Of a stretch of 34,941 nt of DNA, positions 1-7,134 are shown one piece after another (positions within the stretch are counted from its first letter, which is position 1; every line of letters begins with the position of its first letter). The stretch lies in the NCBI GenBank assembly GCA_049297375.1, contig JBAQUF010000007.1, forward strand, positions 1 to 34,941, given 5' to 3'. The DNA is from JAAZNV01 sp049297375. GTDB taxonomy: Bacteria; Patescibacteriota; WWE3; UBA101185; UBA10185. Below the pieces are notes generated by a model. The model was not told where the DNA came from, ran no database searches, and worked only from the letters and a program-made list of their open reading frames with translations. The position numbers and the translations under genes are program-made.

Positions 1-1
1 G

Positions 2-139
2 GCTAGTTGGTTAAATAAAATTGAAAATATTACCTTAGAGGATATTAAACATGTTTCTAATAAATACTTTTCTAAGAATAAGTGGTACCTATCAATGTGT
101 GGGGATATTGAGGAAAAGGATTTTAAAGTAAATTACTAG
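2..139 (+). CDS. C-terminal end of a probable M16-family (insulinase-like) peptidase, partial
   Basis: Only the last 45 codons are in the window, open to its left edge and ending in TAG. The visible tail reads as an amphipathic helix (NITLEDIKHVSNKYFSK), then a short strand and the phrase MCGDIEE. This is the usual ending of M16 zinc peptidases and their inactive partners, where a helix beginning 'T.ed...va.kyf' leads to 'v.vGd'. The catalytic HXXEH motif would lie outside the window, so it is not clear whether this is an active peptidase or an inactive subunit. It converges with the ABC transporter gene with a single base between the stops. The assignment is tentative because it rests on about 40 residues. 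Confidence 0.5.
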   Translation, partial: ASWLNKIENITLEDIKHVSNKYFSKNKWYLSMCGDIEEKDFKVNY

Positions 140-140
140 C

Positions 141-1988
141 CTATTCTGTATATCCTTCTGCTTGGAGTCTAAATCCTTCGGCATATTTTCCATTTAGTTT
201 CATCAATTCCTCATGGGATCCTTCTTCCACTATTTCTCCTTTATCTAAAACAATAATTCTATCTGCGTTTCTTACTGTAGAAAATCTATGAGAGATAATT
301 ATTACCGTCTTTCCTTCAAAGAAGTCATAGATTTTGCTAAATATGTTGTATTCGGATATAGCATCAATGGAAGCTGTAGGTTCATCAAAAATTACAAGAG
401 GACTGTTTCTATAAAAGAATCTTGCAATAGCAATCTTTTGCCACTGCCCTGTGCTTGGTCTAATTCCTCCTTTGTAGGTTTCGTTTAATATTTGTTCAAA
501 TTTATTGGGAAATTCACTGATAAAATCCATAGCATCTGCAGTTTGAGCTGCAGTTCTCATGGAAACTTCATTTGGCTCCTCCTCAGACCTTCCGATGCAT
601 ATGTTTTCTTTTGCAGTTAGGTAGCTGTAAGTATTAAAATCTTGATATAAAGTGCTTAAATTGTTGTATAAAGATTCCGAGTAAATATCGTTCATATCGA
701 TATCCTCGAATAATAGTTTTCCTTTTGTGACAGGATAGAATCTGGAGATAAGTTTAATGAGAGTTGTTTTTCCTGCACCGTTTCTGCCAACAATTGCAAT
801 TTTTTCTCCGGATCTAACTTTTAAATTAATATTATTTATAACTACTTTTTCCGTGCCTGGATAAGCAAAGCTCACATCTTTGAATTCGATGTTAGGACCT
901 TTACTTAGTTGTGGAATAATAATTGACCCTTCTCTATATGTTGATTCCATGAGAAATAATGAATATACATCCTTAATATTGATAGCATTCTCTGATAGGT
1001 CGTTGAAGTCATAAGCTGTTCTTGAGAGAGTTGAATCAAGGTTATTTATTATAGTCATCCAAAACGAAACCTTTCCTATTGTAAGTGCTCCAAGCAAGAA
1101 TTTAGAAAAAATCTTCGTATAGCCATATGTATCAACAAACTTCTTTAGAAAATTAACTGAATGTATTAGATAGTCATTAGTATCCTTTATTTTTAAACTA
1201 ATAGTGTTGTACCAAATTCTAAAATCTGTATATTTTCTATCAAGAAAGTTAAACGCTCTTGTTGAAACAATCTCCTGTAAGTCGCGAGGGTGTGTAAGGT
1301 CTGCCCCAGCACTTCCTGTCATTCTTAACTTTTCGGTATTTTCATAATACAGTTTATATGCCTTTTTCCTGTAAACCCTATCGACCATGAAATGAGGAAT
1401 GGTTATAATAACAGCTAATACCGTTACAACGGGTACTAACGGGAAAAGTAATATTACAAGACCTACTACTTTAATTAAATCGCTTACTAATTCAATACTA
1501 TCGAATACGTACGGAATAAGATTTATGAGAGCGTCATCAGCTCTATGGATTTTATTGTTAACCTCAGGCTGTTCTACAGTTTGAATGCCAAGAGATTTTA
1601 TTTTTGTATACAGATGTCTTTTTAAAAATAATCTACTTGCAGTTCGAATATGTCTATGCGACCTATTTGAAATAACATTTACAGTAGCTGAATAAACAGA
1701 GTATCCGAATAGAACTCCTAAATAGGGGTACAAATCTTCTATAGTATTACCACTCTTTTGTATAGTCTTTAAAAGAATATCCAAGGATCGGGTGAAAATA
1801 AGTGCGTAAACAACATCATCGAATCGTTGAACGACCCTTGCTACTAGATAAAGTATTGTGTAAACAGGCGCCGATTTGTAAAGTAGAGAGAAACCCCATT
1901 TGGAAATTTTTATAGCTTCAAAAAAACTTACCCTTGTGTACTCTTGATTTAATTGGTTATTTGGAGAAGGTTGTTTCATTTCAGGCAT
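141..1988 (-). CDS. ABC exporter, fused membrane and ATPase domains
   Basis: A 615-residue half-transporter that would act as a dimer in the cytoplasmic membrane and use ATP hydrolysis to export an unknown substrate. The N-terminal ~340 residues carry about six hydrophobic segments. The C-terminal ATPase shows Walker A GRNGAGKTT (near residue 400), a Q-loop (YQDFNTYSYL), Walker B VIFDEPTASID and the H-loop IISHRFS. The signature motif is degenerate: PSTGQWQ stands where LSGGQ(W)Q is usual. No Shine-Dalgarno sequence is visible. A TATTAT box lies 5 nt before the ATG, so the mRNA may start at or near the start codon. It stands alone, convergent with the M16-like gene and downstream of rplT. Substrate cannot be inferred. 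Confidence 0.9.
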   Translation of the reverse strand: MPEMKQPSPNNQLNQEYTRVSFFEAIKISKWGFSLLYKSAPVYTILYLVARVVQRFDDVVYALIFTRSLDILLKTIQKSGNTIEDLYPYLGVLFGYSVYSATVNVISNRSHRHIRTASRLFLKRHLYTKIKSLGIQTVEQPEVNNKIHRADDALINLIPYVFDSIELVSDLIKVVGLVILLFPLVPVVTVLAVIITIPHFMVDRVYRKKAYKLYYENTEKLRMTGSAGADLTHPRDLQEIVSTRAFNFLDRKYTDFRIWYNTISLKIKDTNDYLIHSVNFLKKFVDTYGYTKIFSKFLLGALTIGKVSFWMTIINNLDSTLSRTAYDFNDLSENAINIKDVYSLFLMESTYREGSIIIPQLSKGPNIEFKDVSFAYPGTEKVVINNINLKVRSGEKIAIVGRNGAGKTTLIKLISRFYPVTKGKLLFEDIDMNDIYSESLYNNLSTLYQDFNTYSYLTAKENICIGRSEEEPNEVSMRTAAQTADAMDFISEFPNKFEQILNETYKGGIRPSTGQWQKIAIARFFYRNSPLVIFDEPTASIDAISEYNIFSKIYDFFEGKTVIIISHRFSTVRNADRIIVLDKGEIVEEGSHEELMKLNGKYAEGFRLQAEGYTE

Positions 1989-2052
1989 GATATATAATAT
2001 TACTTCTAAAATTGTGGGAATTAAATGATATCTAGAAAGTTACTAGGGTTGC

Positions 2053-2409
2053 TTAAAGAAATTTTTTAACCTTTTCTACCACTTCTTCAAATCCCTTTGG
2101 ATCATTTATAGCCATCTCAGCTAACATCTTTCTATTAAGATCTATCTTAGCTTTCTTTAATCCTGCCATAAATCTACTGTACATAATTTCATATTTTGAT
2201 AAAGCTGCATTTATTCTAACTATCCAAAGCTTCTTCATATCTCTTTTTCTATTCTTTCTTCCTTCAAAGGAGTGTTCTCCAGCTCTTAAGATTGCTTCAT
2301 GAGCTCTCTTCTGGAGCTTGCTTCTTGTTCCTCTGTAACCTTTTGCAAGGTCTAATATTTTTTTATGTCTTCTGCGGGTTCTAACTCCGCTACCTTTTGA
2401 TCTTGGCAT
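2053..2409 (-). CDS. rplT: 50S ribosomal protein L20
   Basis: 118 residues, the normal length for bL20. The basic N-terminus (RSKGSGVRTRRRHKKILDLA) continues into the diagnostic KGYRGTRSKLQKRAHEA stretch, and the C-terminal globular part has the typical RINAALSKYEIMYSRFM pattern. L20 binds 23S rRNA and is needed early in large-subunit assembly. A good Shine-Dalgarno sequence (GAGGAA) precedes the ATG. It is the last gene of the conserved thrS-infC-rpmI-rplT operon and starts 1 nt after the rpmI stop. In enterobacteria L20 represses this operon at the mRNA level, but no matching structure was sought here. No clear terminator follows before the ABC gene promoter region. Confidence 0.98.
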   Translation of the reverse strand: MPRSKGSGVRTRRRHKKILDLAKGYRGTRSKLQKRAHEAILRAGEHSFEGRKNRKRDMKKLWIVRINAALSKYEIMYSRFMAGLKKAKIDLNRKMLAEMAINDPKGFEEVVEKVKKFL

Positions 2410-2410
2410 A

Positions 2411-2623
2411 TTAAATTCCTCTAGAATGCTTTGCTAGCAATTTTCTAAACTTTCTTTTATGACCAGCATTCATTTGCTCGCTAAGTTTTGACTTTCTTGC
2501 CTTTCTATCAACAGTAGTTTTTACCTTCAAGTGTCCCATACCTACTAGTTTTTTCATAAATTTGCCTTTTTTAGTAATTTTTATTCTTTTTAATAATGTT
2601 TTTCTTGTTTTAAGTTTTGGCAT
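2411..2623 (-). CDS. rpmI: 50S ribosomal protein L35
   Basis: 70 residues, slightly longer than the usual 64-66 of bL35. The sequence is very basic, starts PKLKTRKTLLKRIKITKKGK and has the KHSRGI end in place of the usual 'rk.rr.L..y' tail. A Shine-Dalgarno sequence (TAGGAAAA) sits just before the ATG, and the start lies 1 nt after the infC stop, so translation is probably coupled. Its position between infC and rplT is the conserved bacterial order and confirms the identity of this divergent short protein. Confidence 0.95.
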   Translation of the reverse strand: MPKLKTRKTLLKRIKITKKGKFMKKLVGMGHLKVKTTVDRKARKSKLSEQMNAGHKRKFRKLLAKHSRGI

Positions 2624-2624
2624 C

Positions 2625-3131
2625 TTATTTTCCTACAAACATAGTCCAAATAATATTACCTGCTTTTTTTGGTTCACTTTCTAGTTTTGCTACATCAGAA
2701 AGCTCCTTTTCAATCTTTTTAATTTGATCCATTGCAACATCTGGAAACATCATTTCCCTTCCTCTCATCTTCACCGTTATCTTGACCTTATCTCCATCTT
2801 CAATAAACCCTCTTGCTCTTGTAACAAATCTTTGTATGTCTCCTTCTCCAGTTGTTGGTCCTAATCTAAACTCTTTTACTTCTGTCTTTTTACTCTTAGC
2901 CTTAGCTGCACTTTCTTTTTTTCTTTCTTCGTATAGAAACTTAGTAAATTCCACGATCTTTGCTACTGGAGGATCTGCATTTGGTACTACCAACACCAAA
3001 TCCAACTCCTTTTCTCTTGCTTGTGTTAGAGCTTCTCTAGTGTTTAACACACCTAGGTTTTCACCCTTTTCAGAAATAACTCTAATCTTATCTTGTTTTA
3101 TCTGTTCATTTTTGATGTACCAGTTTGGTAT
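2625..3131 (-). CDS. infC: Translation initiation factor IF-3, probable AUA start
   Basis: IF-3 binds the 30S subunit, keeps it apart from 50S and checks start codons. The first in-frame ATG/GTG/TTG is a GTG at 3050, but that codon is the V of the internal motif GENLGVLNTREAL. Starting there would delete the first strands of the N-domain. Reading upstream gives NWYIKNEQIKQDIRIVSEKG, which matches the family's 'INeqIr...vrvi...g' opening. The only well-placed start is AUA at 3129-3131, 8 nt after a perfect GGAGG. This gives 168 residues, close to the usual 170-180. The linker (KAKSKKTEVKEFRLGP) and C-domain (DKVKITVKMRGREM) are intact. It lies 28 nt after thrS. E. coli infC uses AUU to allow IF-3 autoregulation, and AUA here probably serves the same purpose. 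Confidence 0.93.
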   Translation of the reverse strand: MPNWYIKNEQIKQDKIRVISEKGENLGVLNTREALTQAREKELDLVLVVPNADPPVAKIVEFTKFLYEERKKESAAKAKSKKTEVKEFRLGPTTGEGDIQRFVTRARGFIEDGDKVKITVKMRGREMMFPDVAMDQIKKIEKELSDVAKLESEPKKAGNIIWTMFVGK

Positions 3132-3147
3132 AAGAAAATCCTCCTCA
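3129..3147 (-). promoter_or_regulatory. infC ribosome binding site and non-canonical AUA start codon
   Basis: Read on the minus strand: TGAGGAGG (3147-3140), an 8-nt spacer ATTTTCTT, then ATA (3131-3129). No ATG, GTG or TTG exists in this frame between this point and the thrS coding end. A strong Shine-Dalgarno sequence with ideal spacing to a rare codon fits the known scheme in which IF-3 represses its own non-AUG start. Confidence 0.8.
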
Positions 3148-3159
3148 AACCTTGATAAC

Positions 3160-4959
3160 TTACCATAAATTAAGAGACTTGGTCAAATACATTTCTTCAA
3201 TCTTTGATACTACCTCATTTAATGGTTTAGATCCAAGATTTTCTTCGGTTCTAAGTCTAACACTAACTTCATTCTTTTCAATCTCTTTATCCCCAACTAT
3301 AAGCATATAAGGAATTCTTTTAACTTGAGCATCTCTTATCTTTGATTGCATTGTTTCTGCTCTATCATCTACTTCTACTCTCAAGTGTTTAGCTTTCAAA
3401 TCTTCCTTTACCTTTTGAGCATAAGTAACATGTTTATCTCCAATAGGAATAATTTCTACCTGCGTTGGACACAACCACACTGGGAAGTTTCCAGAGAAGT
3501 GTTCCATTAAAAATCCAATAAATCTTTCACTTGATCCAAGTGGCGCTCTATGTTGAACAATAACTGGCTTTTCTTTACCATCCTTATCAATGTATGTAAG
3601 ACCAAACCTTTCTGGCATGTATAAATCTATTTGATTTGTTGATATTCCATACTCCGTACCTGTTGCAGACTTGATTTTAAAGTCCATTTTAGGGCCATAA
3701 TGGGCCGCCCCTTCGTTTACTACAGTATATTCGATTCCAGACGTATCTAGTGCTTCCCTTGTTATCTTTTCAGCTTTCTGCCACATTTCTTCATTTCCAT
3801 GATATTTATCCATTTTGGTAGGATCTCTAAGATTTAACTCAATATGGTAGTTATTTAATCCTAAAGTATCGTAGTAGTACTTATGAAGATTGACTATTTC
3901 AACAAATACATCAACAGCTTGTTCTTTCGAGCAGTAGATATGAGCATCGTTTTGACAGAAAAGTCTTGGTCTTAGTATTCCGTTTATCGATCCTCTATTT
4001 TCATATCTTGCTACGGTTCCATATTCTGCAATCTTAAGAGGAAGTTCTTTATAAGTTCTTGGTTTTGATTTAAATATCAAGTGATGGAAAGGACAGTTCA
4101 TTGGTTTAATAAAATACTCCTCTTCTCCTTCTCCAGGAACTCCCACTTTATACATTTCATCATTAAAGTATGGAACATGACCTGATACCTCAAATAGCTT
4201 TTTCTTTGTCATAAATGGAGTTGATACTCTTACATACCCCCATTTCTCTTCTGTTTCTTTTCCCCATCTTTCTAACTCTTCTCTAACTATCATTCCATTT
4301 GGTAGCCATACAGGAAGACCAGGTCCAATTTCTTCAAACAACTCGAAGATTTCTAGATTTTTATTTATATTCCTATGGTCTCTTTTCTTTTGTTCTTCAA
4401 GAAGTTCTAAGTATATATCAAGATCTTCCTTGGAATCAAAAGCTGTGGCATATATTCTTGTTAACATCTTGTTTTGTTCTGATCCTCTCCAATATGCACC
4501 AGCTATACTTAATAGCTTAAATGCCTTGATATCACTTGTTCTTCCTACATGGTTTCCGGCACATAAGTCTATATCGTAGTATTTACCTTCTTTATCTCCT
4601 ATTTCACACACAGTCACCTTTTCTTTATTCTTTTCTAATTCCTCTATCATTTCCCATTTGTATGGATTATCTTGAAATATTTCTTTTAGTTCTTTATATG
4701 AAGCCTCTCTAACCGTAATTGATAAGTTAGCATCAATAATATCTTGCATTTTTTGTTCAATATTTATGAAGTCTTCTTCTGTTATCTTTCCATCGTAATC
4801 AAAATCTCCATAAAATCCATCCTCAATAGGAGGCCCCATTATTTTTTTAGAACCTTGAAATAAACTCTCTACAGCCATGTGCATTACATGTTCTGCACTA
4901 TGTCTTAATGAAAATAACGGATCATCTTTTATTTTTTCTATTACTTTTTGTTTTTTCAT
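3160..4959 (-). CDS. thrS: Threonyl-tRNA synthetase lacking the TGS domain
   Basis: Class II synthetase that charges tRNA-Thr in the cytoplasm. At 599 residues it is about 40 shorter than the E. coli enzyme. The protein begins directly at the editing domain: HSAEH (H20, H24) plus C133 and H137 in CAGNH form the HXXXH/CXXXH editing site that removes mis-charged Ser. The ~60-residue N-terminal TGS domain is absent. The catalytic core has zinc-ligand candidates in PMNCPFHH, NDAHIYC and the motif 3 region (QHRAPLGSSERFIGFLMEH). A C-terminal anticodon-binding domain (CPTQVEIIPIGDKH) follows. A GAGGAG Shine-Dalgarno sequence lies 5 nt before the ATG and fixes the start, so the missing TGS domain is not a start error. 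First gene of the infC-rpmI-rplT operon. Confidence 0.97.
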   Translation of the reverse strand: MKKQKVIEKIKDDPLFSLRHSAEHVMHMAVESLFQGSKKIMGPPIEDGFYGDFDYDGKITEEDFINIEQKMQDIIDANLSITVREASYKELKEIFQDNPYKWEMIEELEKNKEKVTVCEIGDKEGKYYDIDLCAGNHVGRTSDIKAFKLLSIAGAYWRGSEQNKMLTRIYATAFDSKEDLDIYLELLEEQKKRDHRNINKNLEIFELFEEIGPGLPVWLPNGMIVREELERWGKETEEKWGYVRVSTPFMTKKKLFEVSGHVPYFNDEMYKVGVPGEGEEEYFIKPMNCPFHHLIFKSKPRTYKELPLKIAEYGTVARYENRGSINGILRPRLFCQNDAHIYCSKEQAVDVFVEIVNLHKYYYDTLGLNNYHIELNLRDPTKMDKYHGNEEMWQKAEKITREALDTSGIEYTVVNEGAAHYGPKMDFKIKSATGTEYGISTNQIDLYMPERFGLTYIDKDGKEKPVIVQHRAPLGSSERFIGFLMEHFSGNFPVWLCPTQVEIIPIGDKHVTYAQKVKEDLKAKHLRVEVDDRAETMQSKIRDAQVKRIPYMLIVGDKEIEKNEVSVRLRTEENLGSKPLNEVVSKIEEMYLTKSLNLW

Positions 4960-5083
4960 ATTTACTCCTCAATTATAACTGAAATTTATTTGTATTAAAG
5001 GAAATTTAGAAATATTAGCATGTAATCAAAGTATGTCCCCCGAAGGGGTTGTTGTTAAAGTTATGAAAATAGGTTTGAATAGA
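4960..5083 (-). promoter_or_regulatory. Long structured 5' leader of the thrS operon
   Basis: About 124 nt separate the predicted transcription start (~5083) from the thrS ATG. The leader holds a hairpin CCCC-UUCG-GGGG (5037-5048 on the plus strand), a very stable UUCG tetraloop. No T-box antiterminator (AGGGUGGNACCGCG) and no leader terminator were found, so a classical T-box is unlikely. The unusually long leader in a genome with many leaderless genes suggests translational or mRNA-level control. Confidence 0.45.
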
Positions 5084-5089
5084 ATCTTC

Positions 5090-5118
5090 ACTATATTGTT
5101 TTTACATTATAGTGGTAA
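5090..5118 (-). promoter_or_regulatory. Promoter of the thrS-infC-rpmI-rplT operon with overlapping inverted repeat
   Basis: Minus strand: -35 TTACCA (5118-5113), 17-nt spacer, -10 TATAGT (5095-5090). An inverted repeat CACTATA / TATAGTG (5089-5095 and 5108-5114, 12 nt apart) spans the spacer and the -10 box, so it may be an operator or simply chance symmetry of AT-rich promoter boxes. Confidence 0.5.
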
Positions 5119-5128
5119 GTAAGTCAAC

Positions 5129-5159
5129 AAAAAACCTCAGAAAGTACTAATTTCTGAGG
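5129..5159 (-). terminator. Rho-independent terminator of the 62-residue membrane protein gene
   Basis: On the minus strand a perfect 9-bp stem CCTCAGAAA / TTTCTGAGG with a 7-nt loop is followed by six T residues (5134-5129). It lies 8 nt past the stop codon of the gene at 5168-5356 and isolates it from the thrS promoter. Confidence 0.9.
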
Positions 5160-5167
5160 TTACTACA

Positions 5168-5356
5168 TTATTTCAGCATACGCATGGCTATAAAAAGCTC
5201 TCTTATTTCCTGCGTTTCTTTATCGTACTTCTTTATCCTCTCGTCCATTTTTTGTTTAGAGTTTTTATAGAGCCACGTAGCTTTGATTCCGTAGTATAGA
5301 AGAGGAACAACTACGCAAACAATTAACCAAAAAACATCCTGTACTCCCAGTCTCAT
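5168..5356 (-). CDS. Small single-pass membrane protein of unknown function
   Basis: 62 residues. One hydrophobic segment (about residues 8-25, VFWLIVCVVVPLLYYGI) is followed by a charged, probably helical or coiled-coil tail (KQKMDERIKKYDKETQEIRELF). It is likely to be anchored with a short N-terminus and a cytoplasmic helix. The gene has a full set of signals: a promoter at 5387-5415, a Shine-Dalgarno sequence AAAGAGG 8 nt before the ATG and a strong terminator, which argue that it is real and expressed on its own. It is divergent from truB. No family is recognised. Confidence 0.75.
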   Translation of the reverse strand: MRLGVQDVFWLIVCVVVPLLYYGIKATWLYKNSKQKMDERIKKYDKETQEIRELFIAMRMLK

Positions 5357-5386
5357 AATATTTACCTCTTTCCAGTTGTTGTCAGC

Positions 5387-5415
5387 ATTTTACTACGAGC
5401 TCTTATATTTAACAA
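5387..5415 (-). promoter_or_regulatory. Promoter of the 62-residue membrane protein gene
   Basis: Minus strand: -35 TTGTTA (5415-5410), 17-nt spacer, -10 TAAAAT (5392-5387). Predicted start near 5380 gives a leader of about 25 nt carrying the AAAGAGG ribosome binding site. It overlaps the divergent truB promoter region, so the two may interfere. Confidence 0.6.
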
Positions 5416-5424
5416 CTTTACAGG

Positions 5425-5430
5425 TACAAT
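5425..5430 (+). promoter_or_regulatory. -10 box for a leaderless truB mRNA
   Basis: TACAAT lies exactly 6 nt (GTAGCT) before the truB ATG at 5437, so transcription would start at or within a base of the start codon. No Shine-Dalgarno sequence is present. The -35 region is poor (CTTATA at 17-nt spacing). Confidence 0.5.
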
Positions 5431-5436
5431 GTAGCT

Positions 5437-6120
5437 ATGATTTTGAATATATATAAAGAAAAGTGTTGGACTAGCTTTGATGTGGTAGCAAAGATAAGAG
5501 GAATGCTTGGTAAAAAAAGAAAAGTAGGTCATGCAGGAACTCTTGATCCCTTAGCTGAAGGTGTCTTGATTGTACTTACTGATGAAGATACAAAAAAACA
5601 AAATGAATTTATGACTTTAAAAAAAGAATATGAAGCTAAGATTGCATTTGGAATTACTACCCCAACATATGATTTAGAAGTATTACCCGATGTTAGTAAT
5701 AAACAATTAAGTTTAGAAGAAATACTGGGATCACTTAAAGATTTATTACCTAAGTATATTGGAGGAATCGATCAGAAAGTTCCAAGTTACTCTGCAGTTA
5801 AAGTTGATGGGAAAAGATTGTATAAACAAGCAAGAAGTGGAGATGTAGATGAAGACAAACTTCCCGTTAAGAGAGTCACTATTTATAATATTAAATTACT
5901 AAATAACAGTGTCGAAAAGATAGAAACTAAGGGAGGTATTAAAGAATTTCCTATAGTAACAATAAAAATAGAATGTTCTTCTGGAACATATGTTAGATCA
6001 CTTGCTCATGATTTAGGAGAAGATTTGGGTATTGGAGCTGTCTTAGTTAATCTTGTTAGAACAAAAGTTGGAGATTTTAAGGTATTTGATTCTAGAAAAA
6101 TTACCGAGCTAAAAATATAG
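5437..6120 (+). CDS. truB: tRNA pseudouridine(55) synthase TruB, short form
   Basis: Converts U55 of the tRNA T-loop to pseudouridine. The catalytic motif GHAGTLDPLAEGVL is present with the nucleophile D37, followed by KKEYEAKIAFGITTPTYDLE, KVPSYSAVKVDGKRLYKQAR and SSGTYVRSLAHDLG, all standard TruB segments. At 227 residues it lacks the C-terminal PUA-like domain of the ~310-residue E. coli enzyme. The opening is also trimmed: EKCWTSFD replaces the usual DKP.G.TS. Single-gene unit, divergent from the 62-residue membrane protein gene. Its stop codon lies inside a perfect hairpin (6101-6128). Confidence 0.96.
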   Translation: MILNIYKEKCWTSFDVVAKIRGMLGKKRKVGHAGTLDPLAEGVLIVLTDEDTKKQNEFMTLKKEYEAKIAFGITTPTYDLEVLPDVSNKQLSLEEILGSLKDLLPKYIGGIDQKVPSYSAVKVDGKRLYKQARSGDVDEDKLPVKRVTIYNIKLLNNSVEKIETKGGIKEFPIVTIKIECSSGTYVRSLAHDLGEDLGIGAVLVNLVRTKVGDFKVFDSRKITELKI

Positions 6121-6128
6121 CTCGGTAA
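6096..6128 (-). terminator. Terminator overlapping the 3' end of truB
   Basis: Perfect 10-bp stem TTACCGAGCT / AGCTCGGTAA with an 8-nt loop. On the minus strand it is followed by five T residues (6100-6096), a good terminator for the cupin gene whose stop is at 6157. The stem includes the last truB codons and stop. In the plus direction only a weak T-run follows, so truB termination here is less certain. Confidence 0.75.
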
Positions 6129-6156
6129 CTTAAATTTCTCTTAGTTATTTTAACTT

Positions 6157-6534
6157 CTACTCATGTTCTGCAGCCATTGCTTCTTCTTTTGTAGCATGAA
6201 TAGTTCCTTCTGGATGATTTGCTGGACTATATATTGTGTAAAGTTTTAAATCTTCTGTTTCTGATGTGTTGATTATATTGTGCTCAGTTCCTGCGGGTAC
6301 AACCAATGCATATCCATCTGAAAATTTATATTCAGTGCCATTCATAATTACTTTGCCTGTTCCCTTATCAATTCTAAAGAATTGATCTACTGTATTGTGT
6401 ACTTCCATACCAATATCTTCCATTGGCTTTAAGCTCATAACAACAAGCTGACTATGTCCGTTTGTTGCAAGAACCTTTCTGAAATTTGTATTTTCTAGAG
6501 TTAATTTCTCTATATTATCTACAAATATTGCCAT
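6157..6534 (-). CDS. Cupin-domain protein
   Basis: 125 residues forming one small double-stranded beta-helix. The first cupin motif is atypical (EDIGMEVHNTVDQFFRIDKGTGKVIMNG). H47, Q51 (usually a second His) and the later H in VVPAGTEHNIIN (second motif) are the likely metal ligands. Small cupins of this type bind a metal and have varied sugar-isomerase or dioxygenase roles, so function cannot be assigned. A Shine-Dalgarno sequence (AAAGGA, 7 nt before the ATG) supports the start. It lies 38 nt after the gene at 6573-7121 and may be the last gene of that operon. A terminator follows at 6096-6128. Confidence 0.88.
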   Translation of the reverse strand: MAIFVDNIEKLTLENTNFRKVLATNGHSQLVVMSLKPMEDIGMEVHNTVDQFFRIDKGTGKVIMNGTEYKFSDGYALVVPAGTEHNIINTSETEDLKLYTIYSPANHPEGTIHATKEEAMAAEHE

Positions 6535-6572
6535 AAAATATTCCTTTCGTAAGTAATTACTTGATTAATTTA

Positions 6573-7121
6573 TTACTCTTTGCAGCAATCAACTGCTTTT
6601 TTAATAATTTCACCTAATTTATCAAATATACTTCCACCTGCTTTTATTTGGGGTGTTTTGTGTTCCGATATATATTGGATGTCGTTATTCTCTTCTGTTT
6701 TAGTATCTTCTACTTTAACTAAATCTAAGTTTAAACCCCAAAATAAGTTATAAAGCTCGTATGACTTCTTAAAGAAATCTTGTGCTTCTTTCTTATCACC
6801 TTTACTTAGTGACTTAGTTCCTACCTCCATTAATCTCATAGATGCTGATAGCAAGTGCTTGCTAATACACCATACTTCCCCATCTGGATTTTTAATTATT
6901 CTTTTTAACAATCCTTTTCTCATTTCTCTTACTTGATTTAAAAGATCGTAGTATTGGGAATTATTTGTTTTACCTGCAGTAAAAAATAAATGTTCTTCAA
7001 TTGAAATTAAGTTCATTATTGCAACAGATAAATCTTCTCCAGATGATAAATCTAGTTTTTCACCTTTTTCTAGTTTCTTAACATTATCTATTAGTTTTTT
7101 AATTTCTTCTTGTTCATTCAT
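6573..7121 (-). CDS. Hypothetical helical protein with C-terminal Cys-Cys, third gene of a putative redox cassette
   Basis: 182 residues, predicted to be mostly helical and soluble. There is no signal peptide or membrane segment. The middle resembles a helical-hairpin (TPR-like) bundle (SKGDKKEAQDFFKKSYELYNLF), then comes a low-complexity linker, and the protein ends VDCCKE with two adjacent cysteines (C179, C180). Another cysteine lies in EVWCISKH. It follows the CPVC membrane protein by 13 nt on the same strand. No Shine-Dalgarno sequence is visible. TAAACT sits 7 nt before the ATG, but inside an operon this is weak. I do not recognise the family. The terminal cysteines and the context suggest a thiol or metal role, which is inference. 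Confidence 0.75.
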   Translation of the reverse strand: MNEQEEIKKLIDNVKKLEKGEKLDLSSGEDLSVAIMNLISIEEHLFFTAGKTNNSQYYDLLNQVREMRKGLLKRIIKNPDGEVWCISKHLLSASMRLMEVGTKSLSKGDKKEAQDFFKKSYELYNLFWGLNLDLVKVEDTKTEENNDIQYISEHKTPQIKAGGSIFDKLGEIIKKAVDCCKE

Positions 7122-7134
7122 ATACTTAAGTTTA

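Noticed and set aside
2625..3050. infC starting at GTG 3050
   Set aside because: This codon is the Val inside the conserved GVLNTREAL segment; starting there removes part of the IF-3 N-domain and has no ribosome binding site.
2782..3168. Long plus-strand reading frame opposite infC (128 codons)
   Set aside because: It is antisense to clear IF-3 coding sequence with no start signals or recognisable protein features. The same applies to similar antisense frames opposite thrS, mnmA, iscS, the NHL gene, typA and trxB.
4960..5118. T-box riboswitch upstream of thrS
   Set aside because: No AGGGUGGNACCGCG antiterminator and no leader terminator before the gene.
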